The notes below the pieces were generated by a model. That model had not been told where the DNA came from. It ran no database searches and saw only the letters and a program-made list of their open reading frames with translations. A DNA stretch of 49,118 nt from Ectocarpus siliculosus (taxonomy: Eukaryota; Sar; Phaeophyceae; Ectocarpales; Ectocarpaceae), in NCBI GenBank assembly GCA_000310025.1, contig FN648733.1, forward strand, positions 10,691-59,808. The letters are read 5' to 3'. Every line of letters starts with the position of its first letter. The stretch's first letter is position 1. A program made the translations under genes and the position numbers. Positions 10,306-20,498 of the stretch are shown one piece after another.

Positions 10306-11528
10306 GATCTGCGGGGTAGCCACTCAATACCTTTTGCAGTGAGTAGTCTTATGTACGATGCTGATGATGCACGAATCCGGACACACAGCAGCGTGAATCG
10401 TTTGTGGTGCAGCTACGCGTGCACCAGAGGGACAGGGGTGCGACGGGCGCGACGATGGCTGTATGTGCGGCCCCCGTTCAAAATTTTGCACTTTACGGCG
10501 GTTTTTCTTTTCCGTTCATGCACATCATGCACACCCACGAAGAAACAAAAAATGAAGTTTTCCAGCTGTGCCGACACAAACAAACACACACATCTAGACA
10601 TCTGGAAGAGTCATCCCATTCGGCATCTACCTGCCGGCGAGCGTATCACACATACATCATACCGCCGAGGAGCACGACCAGCAGCGTAGACACAAGATTG
10701 TGACAAGACGGATGGCAAATATTGCGCCAGGCTCACAGCTTCCCCGTCACATTCGTCTTTAGTCTTCCTAGTTTCCCGCCAAGTGAAAGCAAGCAGTTTA
10801 CATACATATTGCACATCACGGGACATTATACTACAGCATCAACCAAAAACAACAAAACCGTTGATGGTCATGACTTTGATGCGAGAGAGCTAGCAGCAGC
10901 AACCGCAGGTAGAGGGCACGGCTTTTGCGAAGACTGTCAGTAGCGATGCGCAAGTATGCGACCTGGATGGCAACCTGAACCGATCCCGTCGGGGAATCAT
11001 CCGGACGACGCGCAGCAGTAGACCCTGACGCAATCGACGGTTTCTTTCGATGGTAGGTGTGATCTGGAGTTGGGAAGGTGTGATATTCTCAGCGTCCCAG
11101 CGGTGACGCCTTATTTGTTGGTTTTGTTGCGTCTCCGTCTCTTATTTCTTCTTGGTTTCAATCGCGTGCGCGCGAGTTCTCCCTTTTTGTGTTCCCCTTT
11201 CCGCGTAGAAACCTCCGGGTTGAAGATAGCGATCTCCTACGAATTTAGGGCCCAAACCCTTGGGTAGAACGGCCATATGCTTTCGGAGCAGGACCAAACC
11301 AGTGTGACGAAGAGCGCCTATTTTCCTTTTTTCTTCCGAAGCAAACAGATCGCCAATCGGTGCCCTGTAGATGTCGTGGTTCTGGTTCCAACGATGGGTT
11401 GTATCCGCTTCACGGAAACCAAGTTTGGGGCCCCTGGTACAAGCGGAGGAATAGGCCGATATAGATAGCCTTTATTTTGCCCTCCTGGGGATGAAGGGAA
11501 AAACGTCGCGCTTCGTGCTCCGCGGCTC
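10306..11528 (+). mobile_element. Non-autonomous element, copy 1 (GAGCCGCGG termini)
   Basis: Shared bounds define a ~1.22-kb element: GATCTGCGG on the left (mutated from GAGCCGCGG) and CCGCGGCTC on the right. The interior matches copy 2 (20499-21684, opposite orientation) over most of its length, for example GAGCACGACCAGCAGCGTAG in both. Left-side similarity runs about 20-25 bp further out (AGATAGGGC), so the left terminus may lie there, with GAGCCGCGG subterminal. Target duplications are not evident. No conserved reading frame links the copies, so it is probably moved by another element's transposase. Confidence 0.7.
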
Positions 11529-11821
11529 AATGTTCACGCGCACGGCGGGGGATTGCCAGTCATGCGTGGCACACGCAATCGGAGCCTGAAATCGCCCCTG
11601 ATATTTCGCGATGAGACGTTCCGGACCAAAACAAGTCCGATCTCCAGAAGGTAGCTTGTTATTGTGTATCAAACGGCTGGTAAAGCCTGCACTCCCTCGG
11701 CGTGATCGGCGCAAGTTGCTCCAGGGTGTCCTCCGCCCATGCCTCGTTGTTGCACCTGGAAAGCGAAGGGAATGTGTCGAATCGTGAGCATCGACATACG
11801 GCGTCCCACGCGTAAATATAA

Positions 11822-11865
11822 CTAGGGTATTGAACGGCCCCCGTGTCCCAGGGAGCGCGGGGGCC
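11822..11865 (-). terminator. Helitron 1 3' terminal hairpin and CTAG end
   Basis: Plus-strand view: CTAG at 11822-11825, a 10-nt spacer, then stem arms 11836-11843 and 11858-11865 (8 bp, GC-only) with a 14-nt loop. Known Helitrons place a short hairpin about 10-12 nt before CTRR; it is thought to end rolling-circle transfer. It is a transposition terminus, not a transcription terminator. Confidence 0.8.
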
Positions 11866-12625
11866 CGAATCGCAAGCGAGAGTATTCGACGACGGCGAAA
11901 AGGAAGATGAAAATGAAGAGGGCGAACAAGTTGGAAAGCTGATGAGGCTGTTTTCCCGTGCACGGGTGAGAGTGGAATGGTGTGGCACCGCGTAATGTGT
12001 GATGAGAACGCACGGGTACCTGTATGTGAAGGTGATGAAGGCTTGCCCAAAAATGTTTTTTTGTGGAGCTGTAAGAACCATCCGATAACGGCGTGGAGGC
12101 TGCAGGATCCGAAAAAAGCATGCAGAAAAAAAAACAAACAACATCGCGAAGAATGACTGAAATATCTATGCCGCGAGTAATGCCGCACACTCGAAAGACC
12201 AGCAAACACGCTGTGTTTTTCCAACGATGCCCGAGCGGAAGCACCACAACGCACAATGCAACTTCGCGAAGAAAGAGGTAGCTCGAAGGAAAGCTACGTA
12301 TGCAAGAAAAAAGAAATGAACCCCGACTTCAAACTCTGATGGGAAACTAACAAAACAAACACTAGACAATTTTCGCATTGTAGCTACAGCACCATAACGC
12401 CCGACGAATCAAAAGGACAGAAAATGCTAGACAATCAATGTGAAAGATGAAGGTGAATGTTCTGACGTCTGTTTGCAAGAATACGCTTTGACCTCTCTTG
12501 TCAAGATGAACCCAAACTATGCATCTACGATGTACTGCTGTAGTTTATGGAGGCAACTACAGGCTTCCCCGCCCACTGGATCCCTAATGATACTCAAGTT
12601 GACAGCACACAGACGGCGACATTGA

Positions 12626-14100
12626 TTATGCAGGGCTGGGCAAAGTGAACTGTAGTGTATGGCTATGAGTGGGGTGAACAGTGCAGGTGGGACTGCCCAC
12701 ACTGACGCAACTATGTAGAAGGCGCAATGTATGCGCCTTCGCGTTTCCACAACAATCTCGATATTGTATCCGAGTCCAAATAACCACGTCCTTGGACTTA
12801 CTTACGTACCCGCGAGTTCCGCAATACAAATGGCCATGAGTATAAGGATCCAACGTCAAATCGAAACAAGTATGCATCCCGACCGTATGCCCTTGGACAC
12901 GGTGAACAGTCATACCGAACAGCAGCCGTTTCGGAAACTGAGTTCGCTTGACGCTAATGCCCTGGTGAGTGGCGATGAAAGCAAGGTGATACGCGGCCAA
13001 CCAATGTACTGTTCGCTGCCTGTCTTAAGTTTGAATTGAAGATGTTGGAATACTCAATGTCAGTCATTAGAGTTTGCACTGCTGTAAACAACAGTAAGTA
13101 GGTTTCACCTGAGGAGTATTACCGGAATAGTCTTCGGTATGCTGATTCAAAAATCGGATCATTGTACACACCCTACGGGTTATACATGGTACATCGGACC
13201 ATTGTCCTAGAGGATATTCTTGTAACGTTGTCATAGGTCGGACTGACCGTCTATTACCGTTAGGCCGTATGTGTTTCCTTTCTGTGATTGCGGTGGATGG
13301 CTCGCCACCGTGGTGCTCGCCCCCACTCGCTTACTCTCTTTCACTTTTCTCCTTCTCCACTTTCGGCCAACTAAGCGCCAATACAACCATAGCATCTGGT
13401 CTACAACACAAGTGTACTTTACAGTCACTCTGTGAGCCTCCGCACACTGTTACTACACAGTGGCCATTGCCAGGGATACGTGATAGGTTACATCCCAACC
13501 AAAGAATGTGCGGCTTGTCGAGTATCAACATATTTCCCATCGTTCGTACGGCGGTTGGACAAAATAAAAACAAAAATGACCACAGCACTATTTTTGCGGT
13601 TCCGTTGGTTCACTTCGAGAAAAGTCGTGAAAAAATCTGCGGGGGTTCGCTGAGCACGCAGCTTGCGTACAGCACCGGCTAAAAAGTAAACGTGCGTCAA
13701 TGTTGGGTATGGCGTTTCTCGAAGCAAGTTGATGGATGCAAAATGTATCTGTTCTAGGCATTTCGCGTTAGAACGGAAAAAAAGGCGAGGCATGGCGTAT
13801 TGCGTGATGACCGCGGTCGGTGTCGTACAGCAGAGTGCAGCAACCAATACGTGTGCTTCTTCACGGCTTGACGGCCTTCTGTACCCATTGTATGACCGTG
13901 TTGATGACATCCTGGAAATGTGTGGTGAACTGGTGCAGAGCCGATACATACAAGACGTGTTGAGGTGTAGTCTGCTGTTTACATTGCGGAGACAGCAGAT
14001 CTCTTTGCTGCCAGTTCTGTGCTCCCGTGCTTCGGTGCCGGTGTGCACACGCGGCTGTCAGGCATGTTTTCACGGATTGACCAAACCCCAAAGTCGCCAA
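12626..14100 (-). pseudogene. Pif1/Helitron-type helicase relic in Helitron 1
   Basis: The frame at 13000-12626 reads SVKRTQFPKRLLFGMTVHRVQG (about 12952-12890), matching the late Pif1/Helitron helicase block R-x-Q-F-P-x-x-L-A-F-A-M-T-I-x-K-x-Q-G. Then YTHGHLYCGTRG (about 12844-12809) sits where HGQLYVALSR normally lies. Upstream frames (13488-14100) read NAKCLEQIHFASINLLRE, comparable to the N-x-x-N linker region between RecA-like lobes, and QCKQQTTPQHVLYV, which stays in frame with Helitron 2. Key residues are altered (SR to TR, K to R), frames are broken, and no Walker A is seen, so it is inactive. It would have unwound DNA during Helitron rolling-circle transposition. Confidence 0.65.
13043..13503. 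mobile_element. ~460-bp insertion within Helitron 1
   Basis: Helitron 2 is continuous from GAACTGAAG to AATGTGTGG (near 25302), whereas Helitron 1 has about 460 extra bases between GAATTGAAG and AATGTGCGG. The insert carries no recognised gene; possible flanking duplications (GAAG/AAAG) are too short to trust. It could instead be a deletion in Helitron 2. Confidence 0.5.
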
Positions 14101-14451
14101 CGCGCGACCTCACGTCCAAACCCTGATAACACATGTGAGGCGTACTGGAACTAAGGTCCACACTGATCTACCGTTCACGCACGCCACACTACTTGTGTGT
14201 GCGGTATAGCAACTATGGATGTAACATTTGGTTGCCGCTCTGTGTACGTAATCATGCACTGCTCAAAAGATACCGCTTGTCGTGAATTCCTCAACACCCT
14301 CATCCGATCACGACCGTTGCTCAAGTGTGGGAGTACGTGTTGTTCCGTTGGTAAAAAGCTTTGCGGTCTGGGGCAGCCCAAGGCTGTCGTATTCAGTCTC
14401 ACACAAAGGTGTACAGCGTGCGCAAGCAAGAAAAAATGCAAAAATCCCTAC

Positions 14452-14816
14452 TTAATTTTCAAGTAGTGCGACGGAATGAACCCTTGGAGTACATAACTTA
14501 GCGTGATTCACTCCAGCCAAATCGTGATGAAAAACACATCCAGACCTGTCATTCAGCGGCTCGTAGGTGGCCAGCTCTGCAGCCACCAAGGGATGGTGTA
14601 GCAAGCCTGCTTCCCTTAGCCGGTGACAGAACTTGGCGGAAAAGAACTCGTGAAGAGCCTCGTCGACCGCGTTAGCGCTGCGGGCCGCCTCCCTCAGGTC
14701 GGGTGTGATGTGTTTTATCCCTTCCGAATGCTTCGCCCCAGTGTTATGGCGCGAACGACCCGAAGCGGAAGATTTTTCGACCAGCACGGGTTCCTCTGCG
14801 TCTTCATCCGAGGGCA
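14452..14816 (-). CDS. Terminal exon, possible sulfotransferase-like protein
   Basis: After a long pyrimidine tract (minus strand) and TTTCTAG, an exon opens at 14816 as PSDEDAEEPVLVEKSS. It continues to DLREAARSANAVDEALHEFF, SAKFCHRLREAGLLHH and PLVAAEL, ending at a TAA at 14452-14454. An N-x-x-D-x-x-L-Y-x-F-x-x-x-x-F pattern is common near the C-terminus of carbohydrate sulfotransferases, which suggests but does not prove that role. The final ~20 codons overlap sequence shared with Helitron 2, so the Helitron may have supplied this stop or trimmed the gene. Upstream exons are not resolved; a CAGG|GTAAGT donor is readable near 15237 on this strand. Confidence 0.4.
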
Positions 14817-14935
14817 CTAGAAACATAGAGGAAGGGGAGGGGCGAGAAGGACAGAGAGGGAGAGATAGAGAGAGGGAAAGAGAAGGAGGGGCGGGGCGGG
14901 GGGGGCGGGGAGAGAGAGCAGCCAAACAAAAAGGG
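14817..14935 (-). other. Long polypyrimidine tract before a 3' splice site
   Basis: Over 100 nt of almost pure CT (minus strand), with C-rich blocks, lead into CTATGTTTCTAG at the exon boundary. On the plus strand it is a GA/GGGGCGGGG purine tract that could form triplex or quadruplex structures. Confidence 0.75.
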
Positions 14936-15694
14936 GACAACAATCGGAGTTTTGTATATATGAATATGAAGAACGAAAAACATGTCACCAGGTGATACGT
15001 TTGTCCTGACTCCATTTGCCCCCCCTGGCGTATGCATATGCACAGGAAACTCAGAGTTGTAGCTGCAAGAAATCCGTTTTTCCTAACCATTTTCAGAAGG
15101 CCGTGCGGGGGCGCTGTTTGTGGCACCACCACGCTCAGGTGTCTTGTTGTTGTTGTTGTTGCTGTCTCCACACTAACAACCGTTCCGATCCAATATTCGA
15201 CGCGGTCGATTCCCGTGGTCACAGGTTAACTTACCCTGAAAAGGTACACTCAAATGTACTGGCCCCGAGGGGTCCGCAGTCAAAAGAAATCAACGACAGA
15301 TACTCTGGAGTCCTGCACTCCCTCTGCGCGCTATGCGAGGTTTCAACTGAGACTAGGAGTCACTATCTATCATGGGCCGAAGAGAAAGAGGTACACCCCC
15401 TTGGTTCAATCTTCGTACTTCACAACGCAAGTAGAGACAAGGCCATCTGGCACAGAAAAAGAGAGAAAAACAAAGATGAAAAAGAGGGAGGGCAAAAAGG
15501 GAACAGGCGGAAAATAACAAGAAACAAGAGGCACAAAAATACGGCGGAGAGACCACTAACAAACGAGCAAATACGCAAACATGGCCACCAACCAGCAATA
15601 CATTGTAAGGGTACGTCATCACTAGTGGGGGGTTGGTGCAATAGTGCACCGTTTGGGGGGGGGGGATTGGCTATATGAAATTATGTTGGTGATG

Positions 15695-15960
15695 AGACTG
15701 GGTACTGTGCTATCCCAGAAACAGCAGATGAAAAGGACCATGAATTAAATATCCGATACGCAAGCCTCTCAGGCAAGTGGTAGGAGTACACCACCGCGTG
15801 CTCTGTCGGGGGGGCCGTACTTGGACCCCAACCGCATACATACCCATCACACCCATACTCCCCGTACGCGTATCCCCTACAGAGGATGCGCAGATCGGAC
15901 TCATGTCCAGGTGCCACAAACAACCCCCCTACTTCATACGAGTACGATCTTGCAACTTTT
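15695..15960 (+). repeat. Direct repeat G, copy 1
   Basis: It shares with 19025-19320 the blocks TATCCCAG, AGATGAAAAGGACCATG, GGCAAGTGGTAGGAG, CATACCCATCACACCCATAC and AGATCGGACTCAT. The two copies flank 3 kb holding a minus-strand gene. They may be independent insertions or flanking terminal repeats; no reverse transcriptase was seen between them. Confidence 0.75.
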
Positions 15961-16002
15961 TTCGCGTAATCAGACAACACAGAAAACACCCCTTGACAGA
16001 AA

Positions 16003-16476
16003 GTATTCAACGAAACTGGCTACGCATTCAACACAAAGCGTCTCAATCAGTTTATTGACGAATCCAACCCATTCGTCTCTGGAAATGATCTCGAACCGTT
16101 GACACAAAAACAATCATTCTCAGAAAAGTGCCCAAGAATTATTTGTGCTACATCAGAAATACGTCGTAACGGAAACGGACATTTCTTGAAGAAAACAAGT
16201 TTTAAAAAGGAGTTGGCACCAAATCCTCAAACAAAACAAAAACTCAACTTCTTGACCAATCAAAACGAGAATTCGAAAAGCACAATGGCCTCAACCATTA
16301 ATCGTCAAAACATGTCAAACCCTTCCTCCAATATAGTGTTCAAGGACCAAACCCTAAACAGCATGCACCCGCTAATCGGTACCGTCGCTGTTGTCCAAGA
16401 AGCGATAGAAAATATAAGCAAGCATCCACGCAAACAGCGTCCCTGCCGTCAGCTCCCAAGATTCACCCCGAGCTAA
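16003..16476 (+). CDS. AT-rich open frame, hypothetical or antisense to a 3' UTR
   Basis: From an acceptor-like CTTGACAG the frame is open for ~158 codons, starting KVFNETGYAFNTKRLNQF and ending LPRFTPS at TAA 16474-16476. It is rich in Asn, Gln, Lys, Ser and Thr and more AT-rich than its surroundings. The first ATG is at 16099. The opposite gene may end within 3 bp of this stop (16473), so the frame could be a genuine convergent gene or simply the complement of that gene's T-rich 3' untranslated region. No domain is recognised. Confidence 0.3.
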   Translation, partial: VFNETGYAFNTKRLNQFIDESNPFVSGNDLEPLTQKQSFSEKCPRIICATSEIRRNGNGHFLKKTSFKKELAPNPQTKQKLNFLTNQNENSKSTMASTINRQNMSNPSSNIVFKDQTLNSMHPLIGTVAVVQEAIENISKHPRKQRPCRQLPRFTPS

Positions 16477-16513
16477 TATCTCGATCCGAACAGCCCCCTG
16501 CTTTGGCGTTCAC

Positions 16514-18660
16514 CTAAAACACAAATAGAAAAGACCAGAAAAGAAACATATTCGATTGCTGCTTATGCCCTCTAGAATCATGGTCATACCCCCCGATGAT
16601 TTTCAATGCAAGAGCAGCAAAATATGCGATACAAACCAAAAACATGAAAACACGTAAAACACACGGCATCGAACTCCAGAAAAAGTTCGTACCGTATGCC
16701 AACTGTCTCCTCAACTGTAACTCCAATAGCCCCCCTGCTCCCTGAGCGGCACGCCTTCATGTATATCAAAAGCGCGCTACCATTATATTTCGTGCGCGCG
16801 ACCAGAAACACACCGTGGAGAGCGAATAATATGAAGCATTTAGCTGCACAGTAAACCGCGACTGAATGTATCAAGAACCAAAGAAAAAGACCCACGTGCT
16901 CCTTACTATTCCACGGGTTGTGGCAGTGAGTATGTTGTCACAGCGTACGGATATCATGAAGAGAAGTACAAAATTACGCAAACGCTGTGACACACATGTG
17001 TTTTCTGCATCGAAGTGAATGGTGCGCTAGAGAGGGAAACGCAGAACAAAAACAAAACAAATGCGAAGCTAAAACGTTCATGTCCGCTCGCAAAGCCCAA
17101 CGAACTCGTAAACGTTTCACACGTTCTCCCATTTGGCTGGAATAAGGTGAGGTCGTTGCTGCCACCGTGTCCCCCCCGTTCATGGTCGACTCGAGGGCGT
17201 CGCCGCTGCGGTCGCCGCTGTCATCGCCGCCGTTGCCATTACCCCGCTGCCACGACCGTAAACGTTCCAGCGCCAACATGGTTGCTGGTGACGTCGTTGC
17301 TGCCTCCATCACCACCGTCGCCGTTGTCGTCGCTTTGGCCGAAGCCGCCACTCCCGTCCCTGCTGCTGCCGCCGCCGTTGCCGCCGCCGGAGCTGCCACT
17401 CCCGTTCCTGCGACTATCGAAGGGGTACGCCATCCTTGGTACCGCCCCCCGTCTCCTCCCGCCACGCGAAGATGTCTTAATGGGGTCGAAGGGTGCGTCC
17501 GGGCCCCATTCCAGGTTCCATCCAACCCCTCGTCCCCACTTCCATGGCCTCCGCTGTCCTCGCTGCTGCTGCTGCTGCTCACTTCCTCCTCAGCCTTCCC
17601 GGGGTCGAAAGGGTGCGTCGGGGCTCCACACCACTCGAGGTTTTATCCAACCCCTCTGCTGCTGCAGCCACCACTGCCGCTGTTGCCCACGCCCCCTCCG
17701 GCACATTGGCTATCAAGCTCCTCCAGGATTGGCAATGGCGTGGTTGTCGCACCAACCGCTTCATCCGACTCTGACTCTTCGCTACATACCTTCGTCACCG
17801 GTGCCGCCAGCGTCGTCCGTGCGACCGTCTGGACACCCGGCGCCAACACAGCGACCGGAGACGCGGCTGCCACTGCTTCTGCAGGCTGTGTACTCACGCC
17901 AGAAGCCTAAACGGGCTGCTGCTCCGGGAGACTTCCACAATCCCCCCACGTGGTACCTTCCTGCTGCTGCTGTGGCGGTTCCTGCCGCTGCCGCTGCTAA
18001 TGGAACTGCGGCTGCTGCGGCTGCTGCGGCTGCTGCTGTGACACACCGTCGTAGCCGTTTCCACCAAAATAGTGCCACGGCTGCAGTCCTACGTCGAGGT
18101 CACCGCCAGCTCCGTACTCCCTCTGCACCTCGTTGAGTTGATGCTGCGAAAGACAAACAGGCACAGGCGGGTGTGGCACTATCGACCCGATCCCCCAGCT
18201 GAAGAATAGCTCCAAAGTCGAGGCATCCAGACGATGCACTTCGAGACCGAAGCCGTCCAAGAACTCCTGCTCTTTGCTGCTGAGATAAAGAGACACCGAA
18301 ACGGGCGGATGCTGCACTGCCGGTTCGTTCCCGCACCTGGCACCACCGCCACCGCCGCTGCTCTCGTCGGTACTCCGCTGCTGCTGAAACGGTCCTCGGG
18401 CGAGACGGCTGCAGTAGAGGCTGTTCTGCTGGGGCACGGGTTGTTGCTGTAGCGGTTGCGGCGGCATGAACCTCTCCTGCACGCACTGCTCCTGCAGCCA
18501 CTGGGGGGTGTACTGGCAACGTGCTTTAGCAATAGTAATACGCTGCTGCTGCGGCTTTTCAGCCGGAGTAGAAGCAGCGGGAGGACCTTCGTTGGTCACC
18601 AGCTGCTGCGGATGCTGGTACTGACAGTGCCCTGTAAGGACGTGGTTGTGGCAGCTGCTC
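16514..18660 (-). CDS. Gln/Gly/Ser-rich protein with hydrophobic C-terminal exons
   Basis: This is a multi-exon minus-strand gene. A Gln-rich exon (about 18660-17997) contains PQPLQQQPVPQQN, SKEQEFLDGFGLEVHRLDAS and a polyQ end. After CGTTTAG an exon 17906-17652 (255 nt, in phase) reads SEESESDEAVGATT. The next part is CAG-, Gly- and Ala-repeat rich, can be read in two frames, and holds a ~50-bp internal duplication (GAGGGGTTGGAT starts both units). Small exons then follow: 17026-16907 (NFVLLFMISVRCDN), intron 63 nt; 16843-16781 (LNASYYSLSTVCFW), intron 66 nt; 16714-16590 (VLRVFMFLVCIAYFAALAL, one membrane segment). The first two are phase 0 at both ends. A final 76-nt intron or read-through gives alternative tails. 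The function is unknown; low-complexity parts may regulate or scaffold. The start and some joins are unresolved. Confidence 0.5.
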
Positions 18661-19024
18661 TACTGGACACCACTCGTCACCTGGCCGTACGTGGGGTTTC
18701 TTCCCCTCCCTCTCCGAAAAATCATGTCGTTGGGGCGGGCGATTCTCGCCACCCGCATAAAAACCAGCCGCATACCCGGCATCGCCCACTCTCCCTCTCG
18801 CGGCTTCTTCCGCTGAACACGTCTCTTCTGCCCCCTCGACTCCCCTCTGCAAGTCCGCTATCTTGTGTGCCGTTCCCGAGCTGCTCTCTCGACTTCCCGC
18901 TTCGTATTCTCCATTTGTTCTTCTAACTCTCGCTCTCTTTCTCTCGTCATCGCCGAACTAACACCTGGCCTAGCTAGGCTCCAAACGATATAGTGTTTGT
19001 GGCACTACTGCCCTTAGCCGTCTG

Positions 19025-19320
19025 TGGTACTATGTTATCCCAGGAACAGTAGATGAAAAGGACCATGTGTTATGCATCCGACACGCAAGCCCCTCAGCCA
19101 AGCTGGTCACACCACCTACGACATGGAGTGCTCCACCCTCAGGCAAGTGGGATCCTACACGCAAGCCCTCAGGCAAGTGGTAGGAGCACACCACCGTGTG
19201 CTCTCTCGGAGGGGGCTCACTTGGACCCCACCCGCGGACATACCCATCACACCCATACTTGCCATACGTATCCCCACAGAGGATGCAAGATCGGACTCAT
19301 TTCCATATACCAAAAACAGG
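19025..19320 (+). repeat. Direct repeat G, copy 2
   Basis: This partner of 15695-15960 has an internal duplication of the CCTCAGGCAAGTGG block (19138-19151, 19170-19183). It lies just upstream (transcript sense) of the minus-strand low-complexity gene. Confidence 0.75.
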
Positions 19321-19329
19321 CGCAACAAG

Positions 19330-20498
19330 ACATATCGCGAAAAAAGGACTCTTCGGAGCGTGCTCAATGGGATGGGCCGGAAAACAATCGAACGAAAAAT
19401 ATTACCAGGGAGGTCTCCTTGTTCTTGCCACGCCCATCTCCGACACACCACACTGGTTTGCGGTGTGCCTTTCCCTATGATTGACGACGTTCAGCCTTAC
19501 GAGACAACATTCATTAGTGCAACGTGTCCGATGCCTTGTGAGTCTAGCGAAACCATTCAAAACCCTGTCGTTAGGCACCGACATGCCTGCAACATCGCAA
19601 ACAACTCGCGTGATCGTCACCACAAGCACCGTGGAATTGGGGCTGCATTGAAGCTAAAGTTATCACGTCAACGACGGCGACGATTAAACCAACCGAGAGG
19701 AGAGCATCCTCGACGATAGCTCAACATACGGTAAGGATGCGAACGAACGCACCGACGTGTCGTATTCTTTGCTTGATTGCTCCACAACCATGAGGGTGCG
19801 AACACCAACCGATATACCTCTCAGGACAGCGCTCGACATCACATTTCCAAAACCGCATTCGTCGGCAGTGGTACCCTCATGGTTGTGTAGAAATCACACT
19901 CTGAAAAACGGTAACACCCCTGTGCGTACTTTCACATCGTTAGGTTACTCTGCTTGACGACATCCAAAAAACATACCATTACCACATAACGCACCTACGT
20001 CGCCGGTGCTGATGTTTCGGAGCGGGAGAAAATCTGCAGTCGGGCCCAGCACCGGCAAAGTCTCGAACAATAGAAGAACGGACGAATGCCACGCCTCACT
20101 AATAAAATGTTAAAAATCGGGGGAGGGCAAAGACGGCAGGGAGGACCAGGAACACGATGAGTGGAGGGGGGTGAGGGTGTTCTAATAGTTTTACACGCCG
20201 TAGTCGTTAGACCATTTACCTCGCATCCCTACAAAGCCGGACTAGGCGAAGCACCGTGAGGTATTCGGCAAGTCGCCGCATGAGGGGTGTGCTGCATCCT
20301 GCTACGGGTGTTCGGCATCTTGTGCTTACTTACTTGTTTTAGTTTCACGTCCAGAAACAGTTGGAGGCATTGTGCACCGGCCTCGAGGGTGCTTGACCAA
20401 TATAACACAACGCACCATCCCCTTTGCGCGGGATGAGCATTCTCGACCCCGCACACCATAATCTACTCGACCACCATAAGGGTAATTGCAATTATAAC
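19330..20498. other. Stretch with no supported gene
   Basis: Short frames only. A weak local dyad around CACAACCATGAGGGT (19785-19799) and ACCCTCATGGTTGTG (19871-19885) can pair over 15 nt, giving a possible 70-nt-loop hairpin. Nothing else is recognised. Confidence 0.5.

Larger units (their letters stand above)
11822..14515 (-). mobile_element. Helitron 1 (3' end at low coordinate)
   Basis: On the minus strand the element ends in CTAG (11825-11822), followed by T as expected for insertion between A and T. Ten nucleotides inside lies a hairpin with stem GGCCCCCG/CGGGGGCC. A second element at 24296-26990 shares this end and most of the interior, and similarity stops exactly at CTAG in both. 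The interior encodes a Pif1-type helicase relic, as in autonomous Helitrons. No HUH Rep domain is recognisable. The 5' end is not fixed: similarity fades near 14515-14530, where a minus-strand A|TC is available at 14528/14527. Confidence 0.75.

Noticed and set aside
11472-12254. 260-codon open frame on the minus strand
   Set aside because: It crosses the boundary between two mobile elements, and the matching frame is not kept in Helitron 2. It looks like chance openness.
17015-18136. 373-codon plus-strand frame rich in Pro, Leu and Arg
   Set aside because: It is the complement of a GCN/CAG-repeat region whose minus-strand reading has in-phase splice sites and better composition. Repeat codons keep opposite frames open.
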